From Acidobacteriaceae bacterium (GTDB lineage: Bacteria; Acidobacteriota; Terriglobia; Terriglobales; Acidobacteriaceae), in assembly GCA_028283625.1 (NCBI GenBank), contig JAPWKG010000004.1, positions 124,001-188,000 of the forward strand: a DNA stretch of 64,000 nucleotides. Reading direction: 5' to 3'. Of this stretch, positions 43,817 to 53,125 are shown in pieces. The notes under the pieces are model-generated. The model searched no databases, was not told the DNA's origin, and worked only from the letters and a program-made list of their open reading frames with translations. Numbering within the stretch: position 1 is the stretch's first letter; each line of letters begins with the position of its first letter. Position numbers and translations under genes: made by a program.

Positions 43817-45439
43817 TTACCACTGCACGCCGGGATATAAACTTGGCCACCGTTCGCCGCGATAAGCCTGTGCGTTGTTCATCTGCATGGACCAGACAGT
43901 CTTTGCCGTGGAGTCTCCAGTAACCTCGTAGGCGGCCGATTTCGTGGAGTTGGAGAGACCCGCGAGATGGTACTGCACATCGCCGTTTGCAAGGATGTTG
44001 GTATTGCCGCCCCACTCGTTATAAAGCGAAGGGGAGAGGATCTGGTGGAAGAGGAACTTCGCAGTCTTTGCGCTCTCATCGAGCTGAAAGATTGGGATGG
44101 TGGAGTAGCAGGTGTCGCCTGCTGTGACCGGACAGCTTGTACCGTTGGCAAACTGGCGATCGTTGCCGTTGTCCATGAGGCTCATGGTGATGCGGCCAGA
44201 CTCGTCGGTGCTGATGTACTCGGCTGCATGCTGGGAGTAGAACCAATCCTCCGGGGCGTTGTCTACGCTGCCGTCTGTGGCAAGCAGCGAGAAGTCGCCT
44301 TGCGGTCCCAGCTTCCACAGAATGGTGCCGTCTCCGCTGCCGTTTGCGTAGTTGACCTTCAGCACCCAGTTTTGATGCCGCAAGGAGTAGAGCAGGGAAC
44401 CATCGACGGGGTCGTAGGAGATCGCATTTGCGTGTGTCCAGTCCGGGAAGTTAAACGGATGCCGGTTCACGTCGAGATGATCGAAGGTGTTCCATGTCCA
44501 GACGGGTTGCAGGTTCGTGTCGAGATCGACGATCACGTCTCCCAGCACGGTGGTTGGCGTTGTATCGCCTGTGAGCGTAACGGATTGTTCGGTTGTGGCA
44601 TCCAGTACGAAGTGTCCGTTGCTGAGTTGAATTACGTCATGCGAGAAGCCGCCGAGCGTAAGCGTCTTTCCCTTGGCTGCGAGCCGGGCGTTGAGCTCAG
44701 TAATGCTGAGGCTTTGCACCGTATCGCCTGCGAGGTTGATCTCGCGTACTTCGGAGCCGGTATCAACCCCCGTTGTGTTTGTAAGCAGCGTGCTGGAGTT
44801 GTGCATGAGCAGCATCAACATATCGCCATTCGCCAGCAAGCGGATTGGCATAGCGGAAACCCCGGTGCTTTCGTCGGGGAAAGCGTAGGTCCAGAGAATG
44901 TTGCCTTGAAGATCGGTCGCGACGGGCGCGGGGAGATCGAGATTATTACCACCATCGATCATCTCGATGCCGGGCTGGGGCGTCATCCCTGAAGTTGTCG
45001 TGCCGGTGAGCGTTGCGGTGAATTTGCAAGGTACACCACCGGTGGTAAAGCTCTGGTCGGCGTCCGTTGTCACGGTGCCATCGTCAGCGGTGAAAACGGC
45101 CTGCATGTGATACGTGGTGTTTGCAAGCATGCCCGCGACCAGAATGCTTACACTTCCGCTTGAAGCGGTTACAGAAGAGGTTTTTCTTCCGTAACCTGTG
45201 GTTGTGCCGAACTGCACGTAAACGCTGCCCGCGCCTGGGGCCGTGTACGTGTACTTGGCTACTTGTGCGTTGCTGGTGACGCTCAGCCTGGCAGAGGTGG
45301 TCGACGCGGAAGCTGCAGAACAGGTGGCAGCGGTCGAGCTTCCTCCGCATCCCTGCAGGAAGAGAGGCGCGGCGAGGAGTGAAAGCCCGAACAGCGATTT
45401 TGTGCGTGCAGAGAACGAAAATGGCGCAAGTCTAATCAT
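43817..45439 (-). CDS. arylsulfotransferase-like (ASST) lipoprotein
   Basis: 540 aa. Lipobox LFLQGC (Cys about 31) makes it a predicted lipoprotein. A fibronectin-like N-terminal domain (about 45-135; TYTAPGAGSVYVQFG...YHMQAVFTADDG) precedes a beta-propeller resembling arylsulfotransferases: LANGDMLML, GFSHDVIQLSNGHFVLDA, NFPDWTHANAISYDP, SLRHQNWVLKVN, EDWFYSQHAAEY. The propeller His residues are conserved landmarks in ASST. Partners DsbA/DsbB-like are not adjacent. The substrate is unknown. Confidence 0.8.
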   Translation of the reverse strand: MIRLAPFSFSARTKSLFGLSLLAAPLFLQGCGGSSTAATCSAASASTTSARLSVTSNAQVAKYTYTAPGAGSVYVQFGTTTGYGRKTSSVTASSGSVSILVAGMLANTTYHMQAVFTADDGTVTTDADQSFTTGGVPCKFTATLTGTTTSGMTPQPGIEMIDGGNNLDLPAPVATDLQGNILWTYAFPDESTGVSAMPIRLLANGDMLMLLMHNSSTLLTNTTGVDTGSEVREINLAGDTVQSLSITELNARLAAKGKTLTLGGFSHDVIQLSNGHFVLDATTEQSVTLTGDTTPTTVLGDVIVDLDTNLQPVWTWNTFDHLDVNRHPFNFPDWTHANAISYDPVDGSLLYSLRHQNWVLKVNYANGSGDGTILWKLGPQGDFSLLATDGSVDNAPEDWFYSQHAAEYISTDESGRITMSLMDNGNDRQFANGTSCPVTAGDTCYSTIPIFQLDESAKTAKFLFHQILSPSLYNEWGGNTNILANGDVQYHLAGLSNSTKSAAYEVTGDSTAKTVWSMQMNNAQAYRGERWPSLYPGVQW

Positions 45440-45774
45440 GTGTGTCCATTAGCGGAGGCGTTGGATGAGCCGCTCTCAGGAGAGAGTGCTGCTCCGGGTG
45501 TGAAGAAAGCCTCTGCCGTGTCAAAGATGAATGCCTCTTGTGCGGTTAGACGAGAGACCCCGGTGCGAAAGACTACGCTTTCTCACGCAATAGGGATGTT
45601 TTCCCGGTGACAAGTACGGCGAGCGGTTGCTGCAATAATTGAAGAGATCGGTGCGAGAGAGAGCTGGTGCAATCTTCATCTCTCTTGCGTTTCTCCTCGA
45701 GTCTTTATGGCAGGTGCCGCAGCCTTCTGCAGGCACCCTGAGCCGCAATCCTGCACATCTAAACTCAAGAACCT
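45440..45774. other. divergent intergenic region
   Basis: 335 nt between the ASST-like and MscS-like genes. No gene is supported. A hairpin GGTGCC-GCAG...CTGC-a-GGCACC is at about 45713-45738, 36 nt before the channel start. Otherwise nothing recognised. Confidence 0.4.
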
Positions 45775-47901
45775 ATGGACCGAATGTTGAATCGTTTCGT
45801 TTCTCGCTCAGCAGCAATTTTTTCTGTCACTCTACTGCTTACGACAGCGGTGCAGGCTGATAGTTTGAAGCATCGCGCTCTCGCGGTGACGTCTCACAAC
45901 GCGCAATCGTCCTCGGTGGCTTCGACGACGAGCGCAGCGATCGCTACCCAGAGCACGCCCACTCCCGCTGTCGCTGCTTCCTCTGTCTCATCGGCAAGCG
46001 ACAGTGCGCTTACTTTGCAGCAACGCATTGCGCGCCTGCCGCCTCTGCGGGATACGGGAATCAATGTCACGCATCAGAGCGATGGCATTCGTGAGCATCT
46101 GAATTCGGTGCTTCGTTTCTATCGCGATGCAACGCACCAGGAACAGAAGACTGGTGAGCCGAGCGACATTCTTTATACGGAGCAGCTAAAGACACAGGCT
46201 TCCAGCATTGCACACCTGGCGTTTGCTTCTGCACGCAACACTGCCGCGCTTCTGGAGCGAGTGGACAGCAATGCGGTTGTGTCCACCTCTTCGGCGCCGA
46301 CGGTGTCGGTCAGCGAAGAGGCAAAGCGCTTGACGGCGTCGCAGGCGCGTGTGCAGTCGCGCATGGCAGAGCTTCAGACGCAGCAGGCCGCTATCGCGCA
46401 GCAACTGCTACATGCAAAACCAAAGGACCGTCCGGCGCTGCTGCAGAAGCAGGAGCAGATCGACGGTGGCCTGGATCTGGAACAGGCTACGCTGCAGGCG
46501 TTAGGCAACATCGACCGCTTTTCGGAAACTCAGCAAGGGCACAGCGGACTAGCTGGCGATATCGATCGGTTGGAGGCTTCTGCGCCGGAGTTGGCAGACG
46601 CAAGCAGTAAGCCGGTCACCTCGGCGCCGCTCGTGAACCTTTCAGACATTCAACATGCCGGTCTCGTTACACAGGCCAGCGCACTTTTTGATCTGATGTT
46701 TACGCGCCGTGCTATTGATGACCAGATTGCAGAGATCGACCGTCTTCACGATCAGGCAACGAAGCTTCGTTCGCCCATCGTGAAGGTCTTGCGCAGCACG
46801 GTGCAGCAGGGGGAAAAGCTCGCGCATCAGAACGTTGATCTCAGCGCAACGCCGACAACCGATGCGCAGGATCTTGCCGCAACGCGCAAGCAGTTTGATG
46901 ATCTGAAGCAGGTCTTCGAGGTTCTGGCTGCGAGCACCTTGCCGCTCAGCCAGGAGACCGTGCTGTTGGATGCAGCACGCGGCACGCTCAGCAGCTGGCG
47001 TGTCACAGTAGACGCTGAGTACCGAACGATGTTGCGTGCCCTGCTGATGCGTTGCGGCCTGATCGGTCTTGCGCTGCTGATTCTTGGAATCATCGGCCGC
47101 GTATGGGGACATGCGTCTCTGCATTATGTGCAGGATCTGCGCCGTCGGCGTCAGTTGTTGGTGGTGCGCCGTGTCGTCATGGGCTTCCTGTGTGTTCTGG
47201 TAGTTCTGTTTGGCTTCGTGACTCAGTTCAGTTCGCTGGCTACTTTCGCCGGCTTTATCTCTGCGGGCATTGCGGTTGGCTTGCAGACGATTCTGCTGTC
47301 GGTGGCGGCGTACTTCTTCATCATCGGCCGTTATGGCGTTCGTGTTGGCGATCGCATTACTGTGGCGGGTGTGACTGGAACGGTAATTGAGGTAGGTATC
47401 GCTCGCTTCTATCTCATGGAGCTGGTCGGAACGGGTAACGAGCTGCACTCGACGGGACGCGTGGCGGTCTTCGCGAACTCGGTGCTCTTTCAGACAGGCA
47501 CGCCGCTTTATAAGCAACTGCCCGGTACGGAATATGCCTGGCACGAGCTGACGGCGAAGCTTACGGAAGCAGCTGATCCTGATGCTGTGAGCAAGGAGTT
47601 GTGCCAGATTGTGCAGCAGGTTTATGAGACCTATAAGTCTGTGATTGACGCTCAGCAGCGCCAGATCGAAGGCTGGCTGGGAGCAGCGGTCGATGCTCCG
47701 CGCGTTGAAGCGCATCTGCGTCTGACGGATGCTGGAATGCAGGTTGCTGTGCTCTTCCCGGTCAACATCGAAGACGCAACGCATGCCGATGCCCGAATTG
47801 CGACCTCGATTCTGAAGGCTGTTCGGGAGGACAAGGCCGACGGTCCGCTGAAGGTCGGTTTGGATGGAACGCCCATCATCAAGGCTGCGATCAAGAGCTA
47901 A
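45775..47901 (+). CDS. MscS-family channel with long periplasmic coiled coil
   Basis: 708 aa. Signal peptide (to VQA), a Ser/Thr/Ala-rich linker, then about 300 residues of helical/coiled-coil sequence (100-400, e.g. SQARVQSRMAELQTQQAAIAQQLLHAKPKDRPALLQKQ). Three TMs at about 422-440, 462-482 and 488-515, then the pore helix AGFISAGIAVGLQTILLSVAAYFF and the beta domain GVRVGDRITVAGVTGTVIEVGIARFYLMEL of MscS. Likely gates on membrane tension. ATG 45784 is an alternative start. Confidence 0.85.
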   Translation: MDRMLNRFVSRSAAIFSVTLLLTTAVQADSLKHRALAVTSHNAQSSSVASTTSAAIATQSTPTPAVAASSVSSASDSALTLQQRIARLPPLRDTGINVTHQSDGIREHLNSVLRFYRDATHQEQKTGEPSDILYTEQLKTQASSIAHLAFASARNTAALLERVDSNAVVSTSSAPTVSVSEEAKRLTASQARVQSRMAELQTQQAAIAQQLLHAKPKDRPALLQKQEQIDGGLDLEQATLQALGNIDRFSETQQGHSGLAGDIDRLEASAPELADASSKPVTSAPLVNLSDIQHAGLVTQASALFDLMFTRRAIDDQIAEIDRLHDQATKLRSPIVKVLRSTVQQGEKLAHQNVDLSATPTTDAQDLAATRKQFDDLKQVFEVLAASTLPLSQETVLLDAARGTLSSWRVTVDAEYRTMLRALLMRCGLIGLALLILGIIGRVWGHASLHYVQDLRRRRQLLVVRRVVMGFLCVLVVLFGFVTQFSSLATFAGFISAGIAVGLQTILLSVAAYFFIIGRYGVRVGDRITVAGVTGTVIEVGIARFYLMELVGTGNELHSTGRVAVFANSVLFQTGTPLYKQLPGTEYAWHELTAKLTEAADPDAVSKELCQIVQQVYETYKSVIDAQQRQIEGWLGAAVDAPRVEAHLRLTDAGMQVAVLFPVNIEDATHADARIATSILKAVREDKADGPLKVGLDGTPIIKAAIKS

Positions 47902-47912
47902 ACCCACGAAGC

Positions 47913-47949
47913 GATAAGGGGCTGCGACTCATCGTCGTGGCCCCTTATC
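47913..47949 (+). terminator. intrinsic terminator after the MscS-type gene
   Basis: GATAAGGGGC (47913-47922) pairs with GCCCCTTATC (47940-47949), followed by TTTTTG. Confidence 0.8.
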
Positions 47950-48058
47950 TTTTTGAAGATTGCTTTGGAAGACGGGTGATGCAGTACAACGAGAGATACA
48001 GTACGACAAAGGGAGAAGCGGGGGTTGCGTTCTCACTGCGTTCCAGGAGTACGCAGGT

Positions 48059-48138
48059 GGGAAGGAGCGACCATACTGTCCTCAGGAGACGCACCCACGC
48101 TCCTTCCCCCGCATCAGACAGAGACGTAGGGAAGGAGC
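48059..48138 (+). promoter_or_regulatory. competing hairpins in the leader of the Met-rich protein gene
   Basis: GGGAAGGAGCG (48059-48069) pairs with CGCTCCTTCCC (48098-48108). The same middle arm also pairs with GGGAAGGAGC at 48129-48138. The two helices are mutually exclusive, a switch-like layout. It is 52 nt before the putative start. The rest of the 288-nt gap has no supported gene. Confidence 0.45.
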
Positions 48139-48189
48139 TGTGCGATTACAGCAGGTGCGGAAAATAATTGGCTTTCGAAAGGCGGCGCC

Positions 48190-49638
48190 GTGCGTCGTAT
48201 GCATGAGATGAAGAAAATAAGCGTACTTTGCCTGGCAACTCTTGTGTGCTCTGTTGCACAGGGCCAAAAGCTTTCTTCGGCCCAGTTGCCCGAGGTAATG
48301 ACCGCAGGTTCTCTGCGGGAAGCGATCCTGCAGCATGGCTCTTCCGGTACATCGATTGAGTCTGCCTCTACCCCTGTGCCCATGCTGATGACCACAAAAA
48401 ACCACTGGACGCTGATGCTGCATGGTGAGGGCTTTGTGGCCAATTCGCAGCAGCAGGCGGATAACGGTCGTGGGCGAGATGCGTGGTTTTCGACCAATTG
48501 GATTATGCCGATGGCGCAGCGTTCGCTGGGGCCGGGAGAATTAACGGTCCGTGCCATGTTCTCCCTTGAGCCCGGGACGATGCAGCAGCGTAACTACCCA
48601 GAGCTTTTCCAGCAAGGGGAGACTGCCTACGGTAATCCCATTGTGGACGGGCAGCATCCGCACGACTTCTGGATGGAGCTAGCCGCGCTGTACGATTTGA
48701 AGCTCGGTAAGAATGCTCTCTTCAGCATCTATCTTGCTCCCGTGGGCGATCCTGCCATTGGGCCAACGGCGTATCCTCACCGTCTGTCTGCCAGCGAAGA
48801 TCCGATCGCTGCGCTGGGGCACCATCAAGAAGACTCCACGCATATTGCGATGAACGTGGTGACCGGCGGACTGACGTACAAATGGGTGCGTCTGGAGCTT
48901 TCCGGTTTCCACGGCGGCGAACCGGATGAAGCGCACTGGCACTTTCAACCATCGCCGAACGGCACCGCGATTGATTCGGTCGCTTCTCGTCTGACGATTT
49001 CGCCGAATGCCGACTGGACAGGGCAGTACTCGTTTGCTCATATCACCTCGCCTGAAGCGCTCTATCCGGGGGAGGATCAGCAGCGCCAATCGGCAAGCGT
49101 TATGTGGCATCACACCTTCAAATCTAACGCCGTACAGAAGAAAGCAATGGCCGATATGGCCGGCATGGACATGGCTGATATGCCGGGCATGGATATGGGG
49201 CCGAGTTCGGCCGCCAAGCAGCAAGCGATGAGCGCAATGCACATGGCTCCGGCCCCTGCGAACGATCTCGCGGTGACTGCTATCTGGGGGCGTACGCGCT
49301 CCTTGAACGATAACTCCAAGGAAAATAGCTATCTGCTCGAGGCGCTTTATCGCTTCAGCACGAACAACTATGTCTGGACTCGTATGGAAAACGCGGGCCG
49401 TTCCAATGAGCTGCTGCTGACGCCGGGAACCCCTTTGCCGCCGAACTTTCACGAAGAGCCGATCGGACATGTCGCGGCCTTTAGCTTTGGCTACGATCAT
49501 GATTTCCCCTTCGGCCGACATCTGATCGCTGCTCCTGGAGCCCAGGTGACCGTCTATCGTTCGCCTGCCGCTCTGAGTGCTACCTACGGCGATACGCCGA
49601 CAGCCGAAACCATGTTTGTGCGCTTCCGTCTTCGTTAG
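48190..49638 (+). CDS. exported Met/His-rich protein, possibly copper-related
   Basis: 482 aa from GTG 48190 (GAAAGG upstream); ATG 48199 or 48208 may be used. Signal peptide MKKISVLCLATLVCSVAQGQ. Beta-rich body with NPIVDGQHPHDFWMELAALYD, YPHRLSASEDPIAALGHHQEDSTHIAMNVV and an insert (about 318-355) of MDMADMPGMDMG and MSAMHMAPAP repeats, the methionine/His composition seen in copper-handling proteins. No CopA/B neighbour. Family resembles uncharacterised exported proteins found near copper resistance genes; the function is inferred from composition. Confidence 0.7.
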   Translation: MRRMHEMKKISVLCLATLVCSVAQGQKLSSAQLPEVMTAGSLREAILQHGSSGTSIESASTPVPMLMTTKNHWTLMLHGEGFVANSQQQADNGRGRDAWFSTNWIMPMAQRSLGPGELTVRAMFSLEPGTMQQRNYPELFQQGETAYGNPIVDGQHPHDFWMELAALYDLKLGKNALFSIYLAPVGDPAIGPTAYPHRLSASEDPIAALGHHQEDSTHIAMNVVTGGLTYKWVRLELSGFHGGEPDEAHWHFQPSPNGTAIDSVASRLTISPNADWTGQYSFAHITSPEALYPGEDQQRQSASVMWHHTFKSNAVQKKAMADMAGMDMADMPGMDMGPSSAAKQQAMSAMHMAPAPANDLAVTAIWGRTRSLNDNSKENSYLLEALYRFSTNNYVWTRMENAGRSNELLLTPGTPLPPNFHEEPIGHVAAFSFGYDHDFPFGRHLIAAPGAQVTVYRSPAALSATYGDTPTAETMFVRFRLR

Positions 49639-49671
49639 TTTTGTCTGCAGCAAGATCAGCACAAGCAAGAA

Positions 49672-49734
49672 CAAACACCAGTAAGCGCAGAGGGAACTCC
49701 ATGCCGGAGTTCCCTCTGCGCTTACTGGTGTTTG
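49672..49734. terminator. 29-bp perfect inverted repeat between convergent genes
   Basis: Arms 49672-49700 and 49706-49734 pair without mismatch around ATGCC. The right arm reads GGAGTTCCCTCTGCGCTTAC onward. It lacks a strong T-run on the plus side, so it may act by stem strength alone. The longest hairpin in the window. Confidence 0.7.
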
Positions 49735-49739
49735 CGAGG

Positions 49740-50219
49740 CTAAAGCTTTTCCAACTCCTGGCGTACAAGGTCGCTCAGCAGTTTGCCATCAGCACGGATG
49801 CCATCAGCGAGCAGACGCTGTTTTGCCAGCTTGATCACGAGACCCATTTCGCGTGCGGTGGGTGGCGTGCCTCCGTTGTCCTCGGTGAGGTGCTTGATCG
49901 CGCCATGAATCTTGGGTAGCAGGTCTTCCGCCGAGGCTTCCTTTGGCAGGTAGGCCTCAATGAGCGTGATCTCGCTCTGCTCTTTGGCCGCCAGTTCCGG
50001 GCGTCCGCCCTTGGTGAACTGTTCGATGGATTCGCGGCGCTGTTTCAGCATGGTCGTAAGCGCCGCTTGTTCCTCGGCTTCCGTCAGCGGTTCGCGTTTG
50101 TCGATCTCTTTGGACTTCAGGATGCTCTTGACCAAGCGCAGCGTGGTGAGCTTCTCTGCTTCTTTCGCCTTCATGGCGGTGATGATGTCCTGGTCGATTT
50201 TGATTCCGATATCAGCCAT
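49740..50219 (-). CDS. yqeY: GatB/YqeY-domain protein
   Basis: 159 aa from ATG 50217-50219 (AAGGA upstream). Matches YqeY: KEAEKLTTLRLVKSILKSKEIDKRE, LTTMLKQRRESIEQFTKGGR, AAKEQSEITLIEAYLPK and a C-terminal GatB-like tail. Related to the tRNA-binding tail of GatB; possibly amidation or tRNA related. Often next to rpsU/dnaG; here only dnaB is near, divergent. Confidence 0.92.
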   Translation of the reverse strand: MADIGIKIDQDIITAMKAKEAEKLTTLRLVKSILKSKEIDKREPLTEAEEQAALTTMLKQRRESIEQFTKGGRPELAAKEQSEITLIEAYLPKEASAEDLLPKIHGAIKHLTEDNGGTPPTAREMGLVIKLAKQRLLADGIRADGKLLSDLVRQELEKL

Positions 50220-50475
50220 TGTCGTCTTGTCCTTCAGCCGACAGTGTAGCAGCGGCGTGCACCGTAAAATGGAGAAGACGCTTCGTGGTTGTGGTGAGCG
50301 TTGCGTGCACAAGGTGTCGGGCAGAAAATGGCCGCTGGCTGAAGGTAACGATGATTTCATGCCTGGATTTCCGCAGTATCCACAGCTTGCGCAGCGCTGC
50401 ACAGCCTGTGCCCGGGGTTGCAACGGAAACGCAGCATCCGCGCGCGCCACATGAAGCCTAGACTGAGAGTTGATT

Positions 50476-51870
50476 ATGGCCGCATCCCCCCAGTTCGACC
50501 TTTCCGCCGGTGCACCCGCAGCGGTCCATGCCGAGATCGCCATTCTGGGCGCCATGCTGATGGATTCGGTGGCCATCCTGGACGCAACCGCGAAGCTGCG
50601 CCCAGAGGATTTTTCGCTCGACTCGCACCAGCGAATCTATCGCGCCATTCTGGAGTTGCTTCAGGTTGGTCATGCTGTCGATTACGTAACCGTCATTGAC
50701 CAGCTGCAGAAGCGTCGTGAGCTCGATGCCATCGGCGGACGCGAGTACCTCTTCTACCTGACAGAGGGTATCGGTCGCGGTATGAACGTAGAGAGTTACG
50801 TTCGCATCGTAAAAGACAAGAGCCTGCTGCGGCAGCTCATGTCGATCTTCAGTGAAGGCCTGGCTGTGGCCAGCGATCAGGAAGCGGATGCGACCGAGGC
50901 GCTGAACTCGGTGGAAGCGAAGTTGGCGGATGTTGCGGATTCTGCGATTCAGCGCGGCTTTTCGAATATCCCTGACATTGTTGCACAGAGCTTTGGCTCG
51001 ATCGATGCGTTGTACGAGCAGGGCAAAGAAGTTACCGGTCTGGCGACGCATTATCTTGAGTTCGACAAGATGACTTCCGGCCTGCAGCCGAGCGAAATGA
51101 TCATCATCGCGGCGCGTCCTTCGATGGGCAAAACGGCATGGGCGATCAACATCGGACAGAACTGCGCTGTGCGCGATAACAAGGTTGTCGCGATCTTCTC
51201 TCTGGAAATGTCGAAGGAATCTTTGCTGCGTCGTATGCTTGCCTCGGAAGCGATGGTGGGTTCGCGCAAGCTGCAGACCGGCTTTATTCCTCGTGAAGAC
51301 AAAGGGAAGCTGATTGCTGCTCTGGACCGCTTGATGAACTCACGCATGTACGTGGACGATACTCCAGGCATTACGCTGGCGGAGATGCGAGCGAAGTGCA
51401 GACGTTTGCAGCAACAGGAAGGTCAGCTCGACCTGATCATCATCGACTACCTGCAGTTGATGACGGGCAGCAACCCAACCAGCAAGAAAGGCTTTGACAG
51501 CCGTACGCAGGAAGTCGCTTCGATCTCACGCGGTCTGAAGGCGTTGGCAAAGGAGCTGAAGCTTCCAGTGATTGCTCTCTCGCAGCTATCGCGTAACTCG
51601 GAGCAGCGAACCGGCGATAAGAAACCCTTGCTTTCGGATCTTCGCGAGTCGGGCTCGATCGAGCAGGATGCTGACGTCGTGGCCTTTATTCATCGCGAGG
51701 AGTACTACGATCGTGAAAATGAAGATGTGAAAGGAAAGGCGGAGATTATTATCGCCAAGCAGCGTAACGGTCCGACAGGAACGGTGCAGATGGCGTATCT
51801 CTCCGACTTCACACGCTTTGAGAATCTGGCCACCGACGATATGGGTGGTGGTGGCAACGACGCGTATTAA
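50476..51870 (+). CDS. dnaB: replicative DNA helicase
   Basis: 464 aa from ATG 50476. N-terminal domain VHAEIAILGAMLMDSVAIL...DYVTVIDQLQKRRELDAIGGREYL; RecA-like core with Walker A ARPSMGKTAWAIN, SLEMSKESLLRRMLASEA, Walker B LDLIIIDYLQLM, and VIALSQLSRNSEQRTGDKKPLLSDLRESGSIEQDADVV. Hexameric fork helicase. TAGACT at 50459-50464 would leave almost no leader if it is the -10; TTG 50470 is another possible start. Confidence 0.95.
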   Translation: MAASPQFDLSAGAPAAVHAEIAILGAMLMDSVAILDATAKLRPEDFSLDSHQRIYRAILELLQVGHAVDYVTVIDQLQKRRELDAIGGREYLFYLTEGIGRGMNVESYVRIVKDKSLLRQLMSIFSEGLAVASDQEADATEALNSVEAKLADVADSAIQRGFSNIPDIVAQSFGSIDALYEQGKEVTGLATHYLEFDKMTSGLQPSEMIIIAARPSMGKTAWAINIGQNCAVRDNKVVAIFSLEMSKESLLRRMLASEAMVGSRKLQTGFIPREDKGKLIAALDRLMNSRMYVDDTPGITLAEMRAKCRRLQQQEGQLDLIIIDYLQLMTGSNPTSKKGFDSRTQEVASISRGLKALAKELKLPVIALSQLSRNSEQRTGDKKPLLSDLRESGSIEQDADVVAFIHREEYYDRENEDVKGKAEIIIAKQRNGPTGTVQMAYLSDFTRFENLATDDMGGGGNDAY

Positions 51871-51891
51871 AGGATTCGTACGACTCCTGAC

Positions 51892-51921
51892 ACGCTCCTG
51901 ACAGTATGCTGTCAGGAGCGT
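51892..51921 (+). terminator. dnaB terminator, 13-bp stem
   Basis: ACGCTCCTGACAG pairs with CTGTCAGGAGCGT around TATG, followed by TTTTCT. Confidence 0.85.
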
Positions 51922-51976
51922 TTTTCTACCTTGAGTGCTGCAGGCGCTGTATCTGCAGAAGGGCAAGGAGAACAGA

Positions 51977-52354
51977 ATGAGCTTGTTTGAGCACAACGCA
52001 GTAACCTGGTTTGAAATTCCAACAGCAGACTTCGAGCGTGCGACCAAGTTTTATGAAGCGGTGCTGGACATTGAATTCAAATCTTCTCCTGGAGAGGATT
52101 CGTGCAATATCTTTCCGGCCGGAGGAGGAGTTGCAGGCTGTCTTATCTACCGGCCAGGGAGTAAACCTTCGCCGGATGGGGCGCGCGTATTTCTCAATGT
52201 GGACGGCAAGCTCGATGCTTCGATCAGACGCGCGCAGCGCCTGGGGGCAACGATTACGGTGCCTCGTACGTACGTGCCCGGTGGCAAGAGCGTATACGCC
52301 TGCTTCCTGGATTCGGAGGGCAATCACGTTGGTCTGCATAGCCGTTGCTTTTAG
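51977..52354 (+). CDS. VOC-superfamily (glyoxalase-like) protein
   Basis: 125 aa from ATG 51977, AAGGAG upstream. VOC pattern: NAVTWFEIPTADFERATKFYEAVLDIEF, PDGARVFLNVDGKLD, and C-terminal ACFLDSEGNHVGLHS with the metal Glu position replaced or shifted. Metal-dependent enzyme or binding protein, substrate unknown. 15 nt before a WYL regulator, likely co-expressed. Confidence 0.9.
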   Translation: MSLFEHNAVTWFEIPTADFERATKFYEAVLDIEFKSSPGEDSCNIFPAGGGVAGCLIYRPGSKPSPDGARVFLNVDGKLDASIRRAQRLGATITVPRTYVPGGKSVYACFLDSEGNHVGLHSRCF

Positions 52355-52369
52355 TCGTGGTGGTTTTGC

Positions 52370-53125
52370 TTGAGACGCGCGGACCGTCTCTTCCGCATTG
52401 TGCAGCTGCTGCGCTCGGGGCGCCTGAAGACCGCCCGTGCGCTGGCGGAGAAGCTTCAGGTCTCAGAGCGCACGATCTATCGTGACGTGCGCGATCTGCA
52501 GCTTGCGGGGCAGCCGATTGAAGGAGAGGCTGGCGTTGGCTATACGCTGCGGCGAGAGTTCGATCTTCCGCCTCTGATGTTTTCTCCGGATGAAGTGACC
52601 TCGCTCGTGCTTGGTGCGCGCATGGTGCGTGCCTGGGGCGGTATGCGCGCAGCGGAGGCGGCAACTACGGCACTGGCTCGCATTGAGGCCGTACTGCCGA
52701 AAGAGATCGCCGAGAAGCTGGACGGCATTGCAATGTATGCGCCGGAGTTTCAGATGTCGTCAGAGCACCGTGTCCTGCTCGATGCGTTACACGATGCCTG
52801 CGGCGAGCGTACGGTCATCCAGTTCCGCTATACGAAGCTTGCAGATACCGCAGACGAAGAACTATTGCGAACCGTTTGGCCGCTGGCGCTGGCGTTCTGG
52901 TCTGGCGTGTGGACTCTGCTGGCGTGGTGCGAATTACGCCGTGACTTCCGCACGTTTCGTATGGACCGAATGGCGCAATTCCACGCTACCGAGCGAAACT
53001 TTACGCCCAAGCGCGGGCAAAGGCTTTCTGACTTTGTTCAACGGGTACGTAAGGAAGCACGTACGCAACCCATGATGCGCGAGGAGACGATTACAGTGTC
53101 TCTCCCGGCGTTTCCTTCGGATTGA
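52370..53125 (+). CDS. YafY-type HTH and WYL-domain regulator
   Basis: 251 aa, TTG start 15 nt after the VOC gene. N-terminal HTH: RLFRIVQLLRSGRLKTARALAEKLQVSERTIYRDVRDLQ, a DeoR-like helix-turn-helix, then the WYL domain (AWCELRRDFRTFRMDRMAQF). YafY-type regulators bind a ligand through WYL. Operon-mate VOC suggests it controls or senses that pathway. Its 3' end overlaps the convergent L,D-transpeptidase gene by 35 nt. Confidence 0.87.
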   Translation: MRRADRLFRIVQLLRSGRLKTARALAEKLQVSERTIYRDVRDLQLAGQPIEGEAGVGYTLRREFDLPPLMFSPDEVTSLVLGARMVRAWGGMRAAEAATTALARIEAVLPKEIAEKLDGIAMYAPEFQMSSEHRVLLDALHDACGERTVIQFRYTKLADTADEELLRTVWPLALAFWSGVWTLLAWCELRRDFRTFRMDRMAQFHATERNFTPKRGQRLSDFVQRVRKEARTQPMMREETITVSLPAFPSD

